Assembly: GCA_910580075.1 (NCBI GenBank)
Contig: CAJTVR010000058.1
Coordinates: 1 to 28,699 of the forward strand
Reading direction: 5' to 3'
DNA: 28,699 bases
Source of the DNA: an uncultured Eubacterium sp.
GTDB taxonomy: Bacteria > Bacillota > Clostridia > Lachnospirales > Lachnospiraceae
This document shows positions 6,644-15,271 of the stretch, piece after piece. Within the stretch, counting starts at the first letter, position 1. The number at the start of each line of letters is the position of its first letter. Both the position numbers and the translations under genes were made by a program. Below the pieces are notes generated by a model. It saw nothing but the letters and a program-made list of their open reading frames with translations, was not told where the DNA came from and did not search any database.

Positions 6644-7669
6644 ATGGATTACAAAAATGCTGGAGTGGATATTGAAGCTGGTTACAAATCGGTAGAATTA
6701 ATGAAAAAACATGTACAAAGTACCATGCGTCCGGAGGTTTTGACAAATCTGGGAGGTTTTTCCGGAGCTTTTTCTATGGAAGCGTTTAAAAATATGGAAA
6801 AGCCGACACTGGTATCCGGTACTGACGGAGTGGGCACAAAGCTAAAGCTGGCATTCCTGATGGACAGGCATGATACGGTCGGTATTGACTGTGTTGCAAT
6901 GTGTGTGAACGATATTGCATGTGCAGGCGCGCAGCCGCTGTTCTTCCTGGATTATATTGCATGCGGGAAAAACTATCCGGAAAAAATCGAACAGATTGTA
7001 AGCGGCGTCGCAGAAGGATGCAGGCAGGCAGGCGCAGCGCTGATTGGAGGCGAAACAGCTGAAATGCCGGGATTTTATCCGCAGGATGAATATGACCTGG
7101 CAGGCTTTGCAGTAGGCGTTGCAGATGAAAAGGATATTATTACAGGAAAAGATTTGAAAAAGAACGACCTGTTAATCGGACTTGCTTCCACAGGCGTGCA
7201 TTCAAACGGATTTTCACTTGTACGCAAAGTATTTCCTATGAATAAAGAATCACTGGACACATATTATCCGGAACTTGGCCGTACACTGGGCGAAGCACTG
7301 GCAGAGCCGACGAAAATCTATGTATCTGCTTTAAAACAGATCAAAGATGCAGGCGCTGTGATCAAAGCCTGCAGCCATATTACAGGCGGCGGATTTTATG
7401 AAAATGTACCGCGCATGCTCCCGGACGGCGTACATGCCGTGATTAAAAAAGACAGTTATGAAGTACCGGCTATTTTCGGCCTGCTTGCCCGCACGGGAAA
7501 TATAGAAGAAAAGATAATGTATAATACATATAATATGGGCATTGGCATGGTGCTCGGCATAGATGCGGCAGATGCGGATAAAGTCATAGCCGCAGCCGGC
7601 AGAGCAGGCACACAGGCTTATATCATCGGTGAAGTCACAGAAGGGGAAAAAGGAGTCACAATATGCTAA
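6644..7669 (+). CDS. purM: Phosphoribosylformylglycinamidine cyclo-ligase (AIR synthetase)
   Basis: PurM closes the imidazole ring in de novo purine synthesis, converting FGAM and ATP to AIR in the cytoplasm. The 341 residues are normal length. Family sequence runs from the start (YKNAGVDIEAGYKSVELMK) through SGTDGVGTKLKLAF, CVNDIACAGAQPLFFLDYIA, GGETAEMPGFY and LASTGVHSNGFSLVRK to HITGGGFYENVPRML. ATG 6644 has AGGAGGG eight or so bases upstream. It overlaps purN by seven bases, so the two are translationally coupled. Other purine genes (purE, purC, purF, purL, purH) are not in the window, and the upstream gene is unrelated, so this is a short purMND cluster. Confidence 0.97.
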   Translation: MDYKNAGVDIEAGYKSVELMKKHVQSTMRPEVLTNLGGFSGAFSMEAFKNMEKPTLVSGTDGVGTKLKLAFLMDRHDTVGIDCVAMCVNDIACAGAQPLFFLDYIACGKNYPEKIEQIVSGVAEGCRQAGAALIGGETAEMPGFYPQDEYDLAGFAVGVADEKDIITGKDLKKNDLLIGLASTGVHSNGFSLVRKVFPMNKESLDTYYPELGRTLGEALAEPTKIYVSALKQIKDAGAVIKACSHITGGGFYENVPRMLPDGVHAVIKKDSYEVPAIFGLLARTGNIEEKIMYNTYNMGIGMVLGIDAADADKVIAAAGRAGTQAYIIGEVTEGEKGVTIC

Positions 7670-8289
7670 AACTTGCAGTACTCGTATCCGGCGGCGGCAC
7701 CAATCTGCAGGCAGTGATTGATGCAGTCAGTGACGGAAAGATTGAAAATGCACAGGTTTCATATGTAATCAGTAATAAAAAAGATGCCTATGCACTCAGG
7801 CGCGCTGAAAACCACGGAATAAAACATGACTGTATTTCTCCAAAAGATTATGAAAGCAGAGCGGAATTTGACCAGGCTCTTGCAGAGGCGCTTGACCGTG
7901 CCAGGCCGGATTTAATTGTTTTAGCCGGCTATCTGGTTATTCTGCCGGAACTTGTAATACAAAAATACCGCAACTGTATTATTAATATTCACCCGTCTCT
8001 GATTCCGTCATTCTGCGGCAGCGGCTGTTACGGGCTGAAAGTCCATGAACGCGCACTCGCAAGGGGTGTAAAAGTCACCGGAGCGACAGTGCATTTTGTG
8101 GATGAAGGTACCGATACAGGCCCGATTATTCTGCAGAAGGCCGTACAGGTCAGACAGGATGATACGCCGGAAAGCCTGCAGCGCCGGGTTATGGAAGAGG
8201 CAGAGTGGAAAATTCTGCCTGAGGCGATTGATTTAATTGCAAAAGGCAGAGTGAAAGTATCGGATGGCAGGGTCATTATTACAGACTAA
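7663..8289 (+). CDS. purN: Phosphoribosylglycinamide formyltransferase, folate-dependent
   Basis: PurN moves a formyl group from 10-formyltetrahydrofolate to GAR, making FGAR, in purine synthesis. At 208 residues it is standard length. The N-terminal phosphate loop is VLVSGGGTNLQA. The catalytic triad can be placed at Asn108 and His110 (INIHPSLIPSF) and Asp151 (VDEGTDTGP), by alignment in mind to the E. coli enzyme. GCYGLKVHERALARGVKVTGATVHFV is also diagnostic. The start overlaps the end of purM and purD follows after 14 bases. It depends on reduced folate, which gives a functional link to folA a little further downstream. Confidence 0.96.
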   Translation: MLKLAVLVSGGGTNLQAVIDAVSDGKIENAQVSYVISNKKDAYALRRAENHGIKHDCISPKDYESRAEFDQALAEALDRARPDLIVLAGYLVILPELVIQKYRNCIINIHPSLIPSFCGSGCYGLKVHERALARGVKVTGATVHFVDEGTDTGPIILQKAVQVRQDDTPESLQRRVMEEAEWKILPEAIDLIAKGRVKVSDGRVIITD

Positions 8290-8303
8290 AAGGAGAATCC
8301 CGT

Positions 8304-9575
8304 ATGAATATATTAATTGTCGGCAGCGGCGGCAGAGAGCATGCGATTGCAGCATGTGCAGCCAAAAGCCCAAAAGCAGATAAAATATACTGTGCACCTG
8401 GAAATGCCGGAATCGGGCAGATTGCAGAGTGCGTACTGATTCAGGCTATGGAATTTGACAGACTGGCGGCATTTGCAAAAGAGCATGACATTGATTTTAC
8501 AATTATCGGCATGGACGACCCGTTAGCAGGCGGTATTGTAGATGTATTTGAAGCAGAAGGACTCAGAGTATTCGGGCCAAGGAAAAATGCCGCCATTTTA
8601 GAAGGTTCAAAGGCATTTTCCAAAGATCTGATGAAAAAGTATCATATTCCTACAGCTGCATACGAAACGTTTGACGATTCCAAGGCGGCTTTAGAATACC
8701 TTCAGACAGCAAAAATGCCGGTTGTACTGAAAGCAGACGGCCTTGCGCTTGGCAAAGGCGTATTAATCTGCAATACGCTTTCTGAGGCAGAAGAGGGCGT
8801 GCGCTCCATTATGGAGGACAAAAAATTCGGATCTGCCGGAAACCGGATGGTTGTGGAAGAATTTATGACGGGCAGGGAAGTATCCGTGCTGTCTTTTGTA
8901 GACGGCAAAACGATTAAAATCATGAGTTCCGCACAGGACCATAAGCGCGCAAAAGACGGAGACCAGGGTTTAAATACCGGGGGTATGGGGACATTTTCTC
9001 CAAGCCCGTTTTATACGGATGAAGTGGATGAATTTTGTAAAAAATACATTTATCAGGCGACCGTGGATGCGATGGCTGCAGAAGGAAGGCCGTATAAAGG
9101 CGTTATTTTCTTTGGACTGATGCTGACACAGGACGGGCCGAAAGTGCTTGAATACAACGCCCGTTTTGGCGACCCGGAAGCACAGGTTGTGCTGCCGCGC
9201 ATGAAAAACGACATGATAGAAGTGATGGAAGCATGTGTGGACGGAAGGCTGGATGAAATCGAGCTCCAGTTCGAAGACCGTGCGGCTGTGTGCGTTGTGC
9301 TTGCATCTGGCGGATATCCGCTTGCTTATGAAAAAGGCTATCCGATCCAGGGGCTTGAAAACTTTGATGGAAAAGAAGATTATTTCTGTTTCCATGCAGG
9401 CACAGCATTAAAAGATGGAAAGATTGTGACAAACGGCGGCAGAGTGCTGGGTATAACGGCAAAAGGGGAAGACTTAAAGCAGGCACGCAAAAAGGCATAT
9501 GAAGCGGCTCAATGGGTACAGTTTGAGAAACAGTATATGCGCAGCGACATAGGCAGAGCGATTGACGAGGCCTGA
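8304..9575 (+). CDS. purD: Phosphoribosylamine-glycine ligase (GAR synthetase)
   Basis: PurD is an ATP-grasp ligase joining glycine to phosphoribosylamine, giving GAR, the substrate of PurN. The 423 residues are full length. It opens MNILIVGSGGREHA and continues CAPGNAGIGQIAECV. The ATP-grasp region contains PVVLKADGLALGKGV, VEEFMTGREVSVLSF and QDHKRAKDGDQGLNTGGMG; the metal and product site is LEYNARFGDPEAQ. One small departure is IGMDDPLAGGIVD where most homologues have GPE before PL. ATG 8304 is preceded by AAAAGGAG. It ends 54 bases before folA. Confidence 0.97.
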   Translation: MNILIVGSGGREHAIAACAAKSPKADKIYCAPGNAGIGQIAECVLIQAMEFDRLAAFAKEHDIDFTIIGMDDPLAGGIVDVFEAEGLRVFGPRKNAAILEGSKAFSKDLMKKYHIPTAAYETFDDSKAALEYLQTAKMPVVLKADGLALGKGVLICNTLSEAEEGVRSIMEDKKFGSAGNRMVVEEFMTGREVSVLSFVDGKTIKIMSSAQDHKRAKDGDQGLNTGGMGTFSPSPFYTDEVDEFCKKYIYQATVDAMAAEGRPYKGVIFFGLMLTQDGPKVLEYNARFGDPEAQVVLPRMKNDMIEVMEACVDGRLDEIELQFEDRAAVCVVLASGGYPLAYEKGYPIQGLENFDGKEDYFCFHAGTALKDGKIVTNGGRVLGITAKGEDLKQARKKAYEAAQWVQFEKQYMRSDIGRAIDEA

Positions 9576-9629
9576 GATTTTAAAAGGGCGTGTCAGGCTT
9601 TATTTCGCATGATAGGAAAGGAGTACCCG

Positions 9630-10118
9630 ATGACCCTGATTGCATCTGCAGACCAGAACTGGGCGATAGGCAGCAATAACCAGCTGCTGGTCCGTATTCC
9701 CGATGATATGCGCTTTTTTAGGGAAATTACTACAGGAAAAGCCGTCGTTATGGGAAGAAAGACAAAAGAAAGCCTGCCGGAAGGAATTTTACCGGGACGC
9801 ACGAATATTGTGCTGACCCATGATCAACACTATAAAGCAAAGGGGGCTGTGATTGTACACTCTCTGGATGAACTGCATAAGGAACTGGAGAAATATCCGT
9901 CCGAAGATGTATTTGTCATCGGCGGAGAGAGTGTATACCGCCAGCTTCTGGATGAATGCGATACGGCGCATATTACAAAAATTGATTTTGCATACAGTGC
10001 AGATGCCCGTTTACCGAATCTGGACGAGCTGCCGCAGTGGGAGCTGACCGCAGAAAGCGAAGAGCAGACTTATTTTGATATCGTCTATTATTTCCGCAGA
10101 TATGAGAGAAAAATGTAA
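9630..10118 (+). CDS. folA: Dihydrofolate reductase
   Basis: This 162-residue enzyme reduces dihydrofolate to tetrahydrofolate with NADPH, maintaining the cofactor used by PurN and by thymidylate and methionine synthesis. Family motifs are ASADQNWAIGSNNQLLVRIP, the active-site acid in IPDDMRFF, the NADPH region VVMGRKTKESLP and LPGRTNIVLT, and VFVIGGESVYRQLL. I chose ATG 9630 because AAAGGAG lies just before it; an in-frame ATG at 9609 would place that ribosome site inside the coding region. No thymidylate synthase gene accompanies it. It sits between purD and ilvB with short gaps, so it probably shares their transcript. Confidence 0.93.
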   Translation: MTLIASADQNWAIGSNNQLLVRIPDDMRFFREITTGKAVVMGRKTKESLPEGILPGRTNIVLTHDQHYKAKGAVIVHSLDELHKELEKYPSEDVFVIGGESVYRQLLDECDTAHITKIDFAYSADARLPNLDELPQWELTAESEEQTYFDIVYYFRRYERKM

Positions 10119-10142
10119 AAATATGCTAAAAGGGAGGATACC

Positions 10143-11864
10143 ATGGATATAACAGGAAGAAAATTATTTGTGAAAGCACTGCGCGAAGAAGGCGTAGATA
10201 CAATATTCGGATACCCTGGCGGAATGGTTACGGATATTTTCGATGAATTATACAAACAGGAGGATATCCAGGTCGTCCTGCCGAGACATGAACAGGGCCT
10301 GATCTTTGAAGCGGAAGGTTATGCAAAGGCATCCGGAAAAACGGGAGTCTGCCTTGTTACAAGCGGGCCGGGAGCTACCAATATCATTACCGGGCTGGCA
10401 GACGCCCATTATGACAGCATTCCTTTAGTGTGCATTACCGGACAGGTTCCGTTAAGCCTGATCGGAAATGATGCATTTCAGGAAGTGGATATCGTAGGCA
10501 TGACCCGCTCTGTAACAAAATACGGGGTGACGGTCCGTGACCGGAAAGACCTGGGCAGAATTCTGAAAATGGCGTTTCATATTGCGCGTACCGGAAAGCC
10601 CGGCCCGGTGCTGGTAGATATTCCCAAAGATATCCAGGTGCAGTCCGGAGACAGCGAATATCCGTCCGAAGTACACATCCGGGGATACAAGCCGAACGAA
10701 AATGTACACATCGGGCAGCTCAAAAAGGCATACCGTGTACTGAAATCTGCAAAACGTCCGCTGATTCTGGCAGGCGGCGGTGTTCTGATCGGAAAAGCAG
10801 ACGAAGAACTGCTTAAATTTGCGGAGCGCACACAGATTCCGGTAGTCACGACGGTAATGGGAAAAGGCGCGATGCCGGTAAAACATCCGCTCTATCTGGG
10901 CAGTTCCGGAATGCATGGCAAATATTCGTGCAATATTGCAGTCAGTGAATGTGATGTGCTCTTTTCCATCGGTACGCGTTTTAATGACCGCATAACAGGC
11001 GATTTAAATGAATTTGCTCCCCGGGCTAAAATTATCCATATTGATGTCGATACTGCTGCAATCTCCAGAAATGTGGTTGTAGATGTACCGATTGTTGCGG
11101 ATGCAAAACTGGCATTAGAAAAATTATGCGAGTGGGCTGAAAAACAGGATACGGAAAAATGGATTGCAAAGATCCGCGGGTGGGAAGAAGAAAATCCTCT
11201 GGAAATGCGGCGCGACCGCGGCATGACCCCGCAGATGATTATGGAAGCGGTGAACCGGAACTATAAAGAGGCGGTTATAGTGACAGACGTAGGCCAGCAT
11301 CAGATGTGGGCCTCCCAGTATCTGGAAATCGGCGGGCGCAAAAAGCTGATTACATCCGGCGGACTTGGCTCCATGGGCTTCGGACTTCCGGCTGCGATCG
11401 GCGCAAAAATTGCCCAGCCTTATAAAAATGTCATCTGCATTACCGGCGACGGCGGTTTTCAGATGAACATGCAGGAAATGGCGACGGCAATGGCACAGAA
11501 AGCGCCGGTGACAATCTGCCTTTTAAATAACTGCTACCTTGGCATGGTGCGCCAGATGCAGCAGCTGTTTTATGGAAAACGGTATGAAGCGACCTGTCTG
11601 CGCTGGCAGAAAGGCTGTCCGGATATGTGCAAAGGACCGAATGAAGCATGCCCGCCGTACCGTCCTGATTTTGTGAAATTTGCAGAATGTTACGGTGCAT
11701 ACGGCATCCGTGTTACAGAAGAATCCCAGATTCAGGCTGCCTTTGACCAGGCGAAACGTAACGAGGATGCACCGACATTAATCGAGTTTTTAATCGCTTC
11801 CGACGAACTGGTGCTGCCAATGGTAAAAGGCGGAAATCCGATGAGCGAAATGATTTTAAAATAA
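10143..11864 (+). CDS. ilvB: Acetolactate synthase, large catalytic subunit
   Basis: The enzyme condenses pyruvate with pyruvate or 2-oxobutyrate, the first common step of valine, leucine and isoleucine synthesis, using thiamine diphosphate, Mg and FAD. The 573 residues have the three expected domains: N-terminal with the catalytic Glu50 in LPRHEQG, a central FAD-type domain, and a C-terminal ThDP domain with GDGGFQMNMQE and LLNNCYLGMVRQMQQLFYG. Just after that ThDP motif is an unusual Cys-rich insert: Cys485, 492, 496 and 503, spaced C-x6-C-x3-C-x6-C. SD AGGGAGG lies just before ATG 10143, 24 bases after folA, and ilvN follows after 16 bases. No T-box or leader peptide is visible in the short gap, so regulation must act further upstream or by ilvN feedback. 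Confidence 0.96.
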   Translation: MDITGRKLFVKALREEGVDTIFGYPGGMVTDIFDELYKQEDIQVVLPRHEQGLIFEAEGYAKASGKTGVCLVTSGPGATNIITGLADAHYDSIPLVCITGQVPLSLIGNDAFQEVDIVGMTRSVTKYGVTVRDRKDLGRILKMAFHIARTGKPGPVLVDIPKDIQVQSGDSEYPSEVHIRGYKPNENVHIGQLKKAYRVLKSAKRPLILAGGGVLIGKADEELLKFAERTQIPVVTTVMGKGAMPVKHPLYLGSSGMHGKYSCNIAVSECDVLFSIGTRFNDRITGDLNEFAPRAKIIHIDVDTAAISRNVVVDVPIVADAKLALEKLCEWAEKQDTEKWIAKIRGWEEENPLEMRRDRGMTPQMIMEAVNRNYKEAVIVTDVGQHQMWASQYLEIGGRKKLITSGGLGSMGFGLPAAIGAKIAQPYKNVICITGDGGFQMNMQEMATAMAQKAPVTICLLNNCYLGMVRQMQQLFYGKRYEATCLRWQKGCPDMCKGPNEACPPYRPDFVKFAECYGAYGIRVTEESQIQAAFDQAKRNEDAPTLIEFLIASDELVLPMVKGGNPMSEMILK

Positions 11865-11880
11865 GCAGGAGGAAGAGAAG

Positions 11881-12378
11881 ATGAAAAATAGATGGATTGC
11901 CCTGTATGTGGAAAATGATGTGGGTGTACTGGCAAAAGTATCGGGGCTTTTTTCTGGCAAATCCTACAATCTGCAGAGTCTTACAGTCGGGCCGACAGAA
12001 GATGCAACCGTTTCGCGCATGACGATCTGTGTAACGAGTGATGACATTACGTTTGAGCAGATCAAAAAGCAGTTAAACCGTATGGTGGAAGTCATCAAAG
12101 TTATCGACCTTACGAATGTGCCGATTCATATGAAAGAAATTTTATTTGCCAAAATCAAAGATGTCCGTTCGAGCCAGATTGAAGAAGTATTCCGCATTGC
12201 AGAAGTATTTAGTGTACAGGTTGCAGATATCGGCAAAGACAGCGTGATGTTAGAATGCAAGCTGACAGAACGGCGGAATAATGAACTGATCGAGCTGCTG
12301 AAATCTAAGTTCCATAACATTGAAATCGTGCGCGGCGGAGCAGTTGCCATAGAGGCAATCAGTACATCATGCAGATAA
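11881..12378 (+). CDS. ilvN: Acetolactate synthase, small regulatory subunit
   Basis: This subunit stimulates the large subunit and gives valine feedback inhibition. The 165 residues are normal for the bacterial form. An N-terminal ACT domain runs from about 4 to 77 (WIALYVENDVGVLAKVSGLF, SYNLQSLTVGPTEDATVSRM), the site of amino-acid binding in the family. A C-terminal ALS_ss_C-type domain follows (MKEILFAKIKD, IVRGGAVAIE at the end). SD AGGAGG precedes ATG 11881. It is the last gene of the purM-ilvN run, and a 104-base gap follows before the next cluster. Confidence 0.95.
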   Translation: MKNRWIALYVENDVGVLAKVSGLFSGKSYNLQSLTVGPTEDATVSRMTICVTSDDITFEQIKKQLNRMVEVIKVIDLTNVPIHMKEILFAKIKDVRSSQIEEVFRIAEVFSVQVADIGKDSVMLECKLTERRNNELIELLKSKFHNIEIVRGGAVAIEAISTSCR

Positions 12379-12435
12379 CCGGCAGTGAAAGGAAAACAGA
12401 GAAACAGCAGCCAGGCAGCCGGCTGTGAGGGGATT

Positions 12436-12466
12436 TTGAGAATATAGGAAAAATTAAGAATATAAT
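12436..12466 (+). promoter_or_regulatory. Weak candidate promoter for the DUF2156 cluster
   Basis: A perfect TATAAT (12461-12466) lies 17 bases before the gene start, with TTGAGA 19 bases upstream of it. The spacing is long, so only the -10 is convincing. Confidence 0.3.
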
Positions 12467-12482
12467 GTAAGGGAGAGACTAT

Positions 12483-13373
12483 ATGATAGATTTTTACAGT
12501 CTGTCTTTCGATGACCGGGAATGGGTTACGCATCGGATGATTGAAGACGGAAGGCAGGCATGTGAATATTCGTTTGCTAATAACTATCTGTGGAGTGATA
12601 TTTACGGCGTTAAGATGGCCAGGGAACAGGGATGCCTGATTTTCCGGTTCCGGGTTGATGAAACATTCTGTTATACGATACCGATTGGAGCAGGAAACAG
12701 AAAAGGCGCTCTGGATGCGCTGCTGAAGCAGGAACGGGCAGAAGGCAGGAATCTGATTCTGGCTTCATTGGTACAGACGGATTTAGACTGGCTGGAGCAG
12801 AATTATCCAGGACAGTATGAAGTAAAAACTGACCGCGGGGATTACGATTATGTGTACAGCACAGAAAAACTGTCTTCGCTGGCCGGCAGAAAGCTGCATG
12901 GCAAGAGGAATCATATCGCACGTTTCAAGGATGGCAATAACTGGCTGTACCGGGAAATGATGCCGGAAGATGCCGGAGAGTGCATGCGGCTTTTGGATAT
13001 CTGGAAAGAATCGGAAGCAGAAAAATGGAACGATGAGATGGAAAATGAACTCCATATGAACCGCAGGGCGCTGCGCAGTCTGGCAGAACTGGTGCTTGAC
13101 GGCGGCATGCTCTATAAAGGCGGCAGACTAGTGGCATTTTCCATTGGCGAACCGCTGAATGCAGATACGTATGTCGTGCATATTGAAAAAGCGCTGGCCA
13201 GTGTGCAGGGAGCGTATCCGATGATAAACCAGCAGTTCGTACTGCACAACTGCCAGGATTATAAGTATGTCAACCGGGAAGAAGACACCGGAGACGAAGG
13301 GCTTCGAAAAGCCAAACTCTCGTACCAGCCGGAATTTCTCGTGGAAAAATTTCAGGTGAGGTTTTTAACATGA
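12483..13373 (+). CDS. DUF2156 protein (phosphatidylglycerol lysyltransferase C-domain-like)
   Basis: This 296-residue soluble protein matches the DUF2156 family, which shares a tandem acetyltransferase-like fold with the C-terminal domain of MprF, the enzyme that puts lysine on phosphatidylglycerol. Typical features are the N-terminal CEYSFANNYLWSDIYG, the middle KLHGKRNHIARFKD, and the end YVNREEDTGDEGLRKAKLSY. It lacks the MprF membrane helices, so it probably acts as a soluble transferase, perhaps with an aminoacyl-tRNA or acyl donor; the substrate is unknown. SD GGGAGAG precedes ATG 12483. It overlaps the next acetyltransferase by four bases (ATGA), indicating coupled translation. Confidence 0.85.
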   Translation: MIDFYSLSFDDREWVTHRMIEDGRQACEYSFANNYLWSDIYGVKMAREQGCLIFRFRVDETFCYTIPIGAGNRKGALDALLKQERAEGRNLILASLVQTDLDWLEQNYPGQYEVKTDRGDYDYVYSTEKLSSLAGRKLHGKRNHIARFKDGNNWLYREMMPEDAGECMRLLDIWKESEAEKWNDEMENELHMNRRALRSLAELVLDGGMLYKGGRLVAFSIGEPLNADTYVVHIEKALASVQGAYPMINQQFVLHNCQDYKYVNREEDTGDEGLRKAKLSYQPEFLVEKFQVRFLT

Positions 13374-14323
13374 TACGTTTTGGAAAACCGGAGGATATTC
13401 CAGAGTTAAAAAATCTCTGGAAGGAATGTTTTGATGATGGAGATGCTTATATTGACGCCTTTTTCCAGGCGCTGTATCAGGGAGAAAATGTGCTTTTGTC
13501 ACAGGAAAACGGGATGCTTGCCGGGGCATCTTTTTTTCTTCCAGGCAGTATAAATATGGAAGAAACAGGTTCAGCCGGGTCTCAGCCAGGGATACAGAAG
13601 AATACAGATCCTGCTCAGAAAAACGGAAGCTGGCAGCAGATCCGGTATGTGTATGCGCTTGCCGTCTATCCGCAGTACCGCGGGCATGGCATAGCGGGAA
13701 GGCTGCTGAAGGAGGCTGCCCGCATTTATGAATCCCCGCTGATTGCAGAACCCGCAGAGGAAAGCCTTGTTGGCGGATTTTATGAGCCGCTTGGTTTTTC
13801 AAAAGCATTTTATGTTACGAAAAAACAGACTGCACTGCCGCAGTATGATTTGCAGGCAGCACAGTCTTCGGCATTTCATATACAGCCTGCGGAGGCGGAA
13901 ATTTACAGACGGGTCCGGGACAGCCGTTTTAAAAGACGCGGTTACGTAAGCTGGCCGGAAGAACACCTGGCATTTGCCATATCTGAGCACCGGGCAAGGG
14001 GCGGAGATGCTTTGCTTGTGACTGGCGAAAACGGGGAAGACATTCTGCTGTATTATACAGAGGACAGCAGGGCTGTAGTAACAGAAACGACGCTGCCGGT
14101 TCAGGATGCGGTCAGTGTTTTAATGCAGTGCCTCAGGCAGCATTGTGATACGCTGCTCTTAACAGGCAGAGCGGAGCAAAAGACAGTACAAGGCAGCGGA
14201 AACAATAATGACCAGTGCGCAGAACAGGATTGCATGACAGATGAAAACGGAGAAAACTGTTTAAGAGGTGTGATGCTGGGGAATGCGGATACGGGCGGAT
14301 ATTTGAATGTGACGCTGGATTAG
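13370..14323 (+). CDS. GNAT-family N-acetyltransferase (Eis-like, two-domain)
   Basis: The 317-residue protein has an N-terminal GNAT domain with the acetyl-CoA motif around 93-113 (YVYALAVYPQYRGHGIAGRL), after which GGFYEPLGFSK marks the end of the fold. A second, more diverged half (about 150-310) gives the Eis-like length. Two hydrophilic, low-complexity stretches interrupt it: residues about 62-87 (Gly, Ser, Asn, Gln) between strands of the first domain, and about 265-295 near the end, which includes Cys in a charged run. Substrate unknown. It is coupled to the DUF2156 gene upstream and lies 19 bases before tcdA. Confidence 0.8.
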   Translation: MIRFGKPEDIPELKNLWKECFDDGDAYIDAFFQALYQGENVLLSQENGMLAGASFFLPGSINMEETGSAGSQPGIQKNTDPAQKNGSWQQIRYVYALAVYPQYRGHGIAGRLLKEAARIYESPLIAEPAEESLVGGFYEPLGFSKAFYVTKKQTALPQYDLQAAQSSAFHIQPAEAEIYRRVRDSRFKRRGYVSWPEEHLAFAISEHRARGGDALLVTGENGEDILLYYTEDSRAVVTETTLPVQDAVSVLMQCLRQHCDTLLLTGRAEQKTVQGSGNNNDQCAEQDCMTDENGENCLRGVMLGNADTGGYLNVTLD

Positions 14324-14342
14324 CTGAGAAGCAGGGAGCAGT

Positions 14343-15125
14343 ATGGAACATCAGTTTTCAAGGACAGAATTATTAACCGGAAAAGAAGGCCTTCAGCGTC
14401 TTGCCAGTGCGCGGGTAGCGGTATTCGGCATCGGCGGCGTAGGCGGATATGTGGCAGAAGCGCTTGCACGCAGCGGCATTGGTACACTGGATTTAATAGA
14501 TCATGATATAGTAACCATTACAAATCTGAACCGCCAGATTATTGCACTGCATTCCACGCTTGGAAAATATAAAGCAGATGCAGCCAGAGAACGCATTCTG
14601 GATATCAATCCAAATGCAGAAGTAAACGTTCATAAAGTTTTTTATATGCCGGATACAGCAGACCGGTTTGATTTTTCCTGTTATGATTATGTTGTGGACG
14701 CGATTGATACAGTAACAGGTAAACTGGCTCTTATAGAGCAGGCAAAATCGGCCCGGACACCTGTGATCAGTTCTATGGGTGCCGGGAATAAAATGGACCC
14801 GTCCGGGTTTATGGTGGCAGATATTTATGAGACATCTGTCTGCCCGCTTGCAAAAGTTATGCGCAGGGAATTAAAAAAAAGAGGGATTACCAGCCTGAAG
14901 GTCGTATACTCTAAAGAAAAGCCAGCCGGGAGACGGCCGTTAGAAGAACCGGTCTCTGAAGATGGTTTTGATAATAAAAAGGATGCTGAAAGCGGACTGC
15001 AGAATACAGCCAGCGGGGCACGGAAAAAAATAGTTCCGGGCAGCTGCGCATTTGTACCTGCCGCAGCTGGTCTTGTGATAGCGGGGGAAGTGGTAAGGGA
15101 GCTGGCGGGGTACACAGGACAGTAA
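14343..15125 (+). CDS. tcdA: tRNA threonylcarbamoyladenosine dehydratase
   Basis: TcdA (CsdL) is an E1-like ATP-dependent enzyme that cyclises t6A at position 37 of ANN-decoding tRNAs to ct6A. The 260 residues contain the Rossmann nucleotide loop FGIGGVGGYVAEALARSGIG (about 28-47), IDHDIVTITNLNRQI, the acidic VVDAIDTVTGKLALI, SSMGAGNKMDPSGF, and the ending GSCAFVPAAAGLVIAGEVV. Between VVYSKEKP and IVPGSCAF there is a longer than usual hydrophilic insert (about residues 195-235). The start has GGAG nine or so bases upstream and follows the acetyltransferase by 19 bases. Confidence 0.92.
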   Translation: MEHQFSRTELLTGKEGLQRLASARVAVFGIGGVGGYVAEALARSGIGTLDLIDHDIVTITNLNRQIIALHSTLGKYKADAARERILDINPNAEVNVHKVFYMPDTADRFDFSCYDYVVDAIDTVTGKLALIEQAKSARTPVISSMGAGNKMDPSGFMVADIYETSVCPLAKVMRRELKKRGITSLKVVYSKEKPAGRRPLEEPVSEDGFDNKKDAESGLQNTASGARKKIVPGSCAFVPAAAGLVIAGEVVRELAGYTGQ

Positions 15126-15169
15126 TATTTTCAGGGTATGTTAAAACTACAGTTCAGAAAATTTTACCA

Positions 15170-15199
15170 GTATACTTTGCACATGTCTGACTCATCCTA
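15170..15199 (+). promoter_or_regulatory. Forespore-type (sigma G/F) promoter for spoVAC
   Basis: GTATA (15170-15174) and CATCCTA (15193-15199) are separated by 18 bases. Both hexamer-like elements match the sigma G consensus (GHATR, 16-18 bases, CATHHTA) at every position. It lies about 147 bases before the start of a forespore protein gene, which is the expected regulator. The overlap of sigma F and sigma G recognition means I cannot tell which factor uses it. Confidence 0.6.
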
Positions 15200-15271
15200 T
15201 AAGCAGGTATATCAGGGTGAAAGCAGCAGTCTGACCGCAAATGCGTATGCTGTTTCACAGATAGCTGAAAA

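Noticed and set aside
10119..10142. T-box or leader attenuator for ilvB
   Set aside because: The gap to folA is 24 bases, too small for either.
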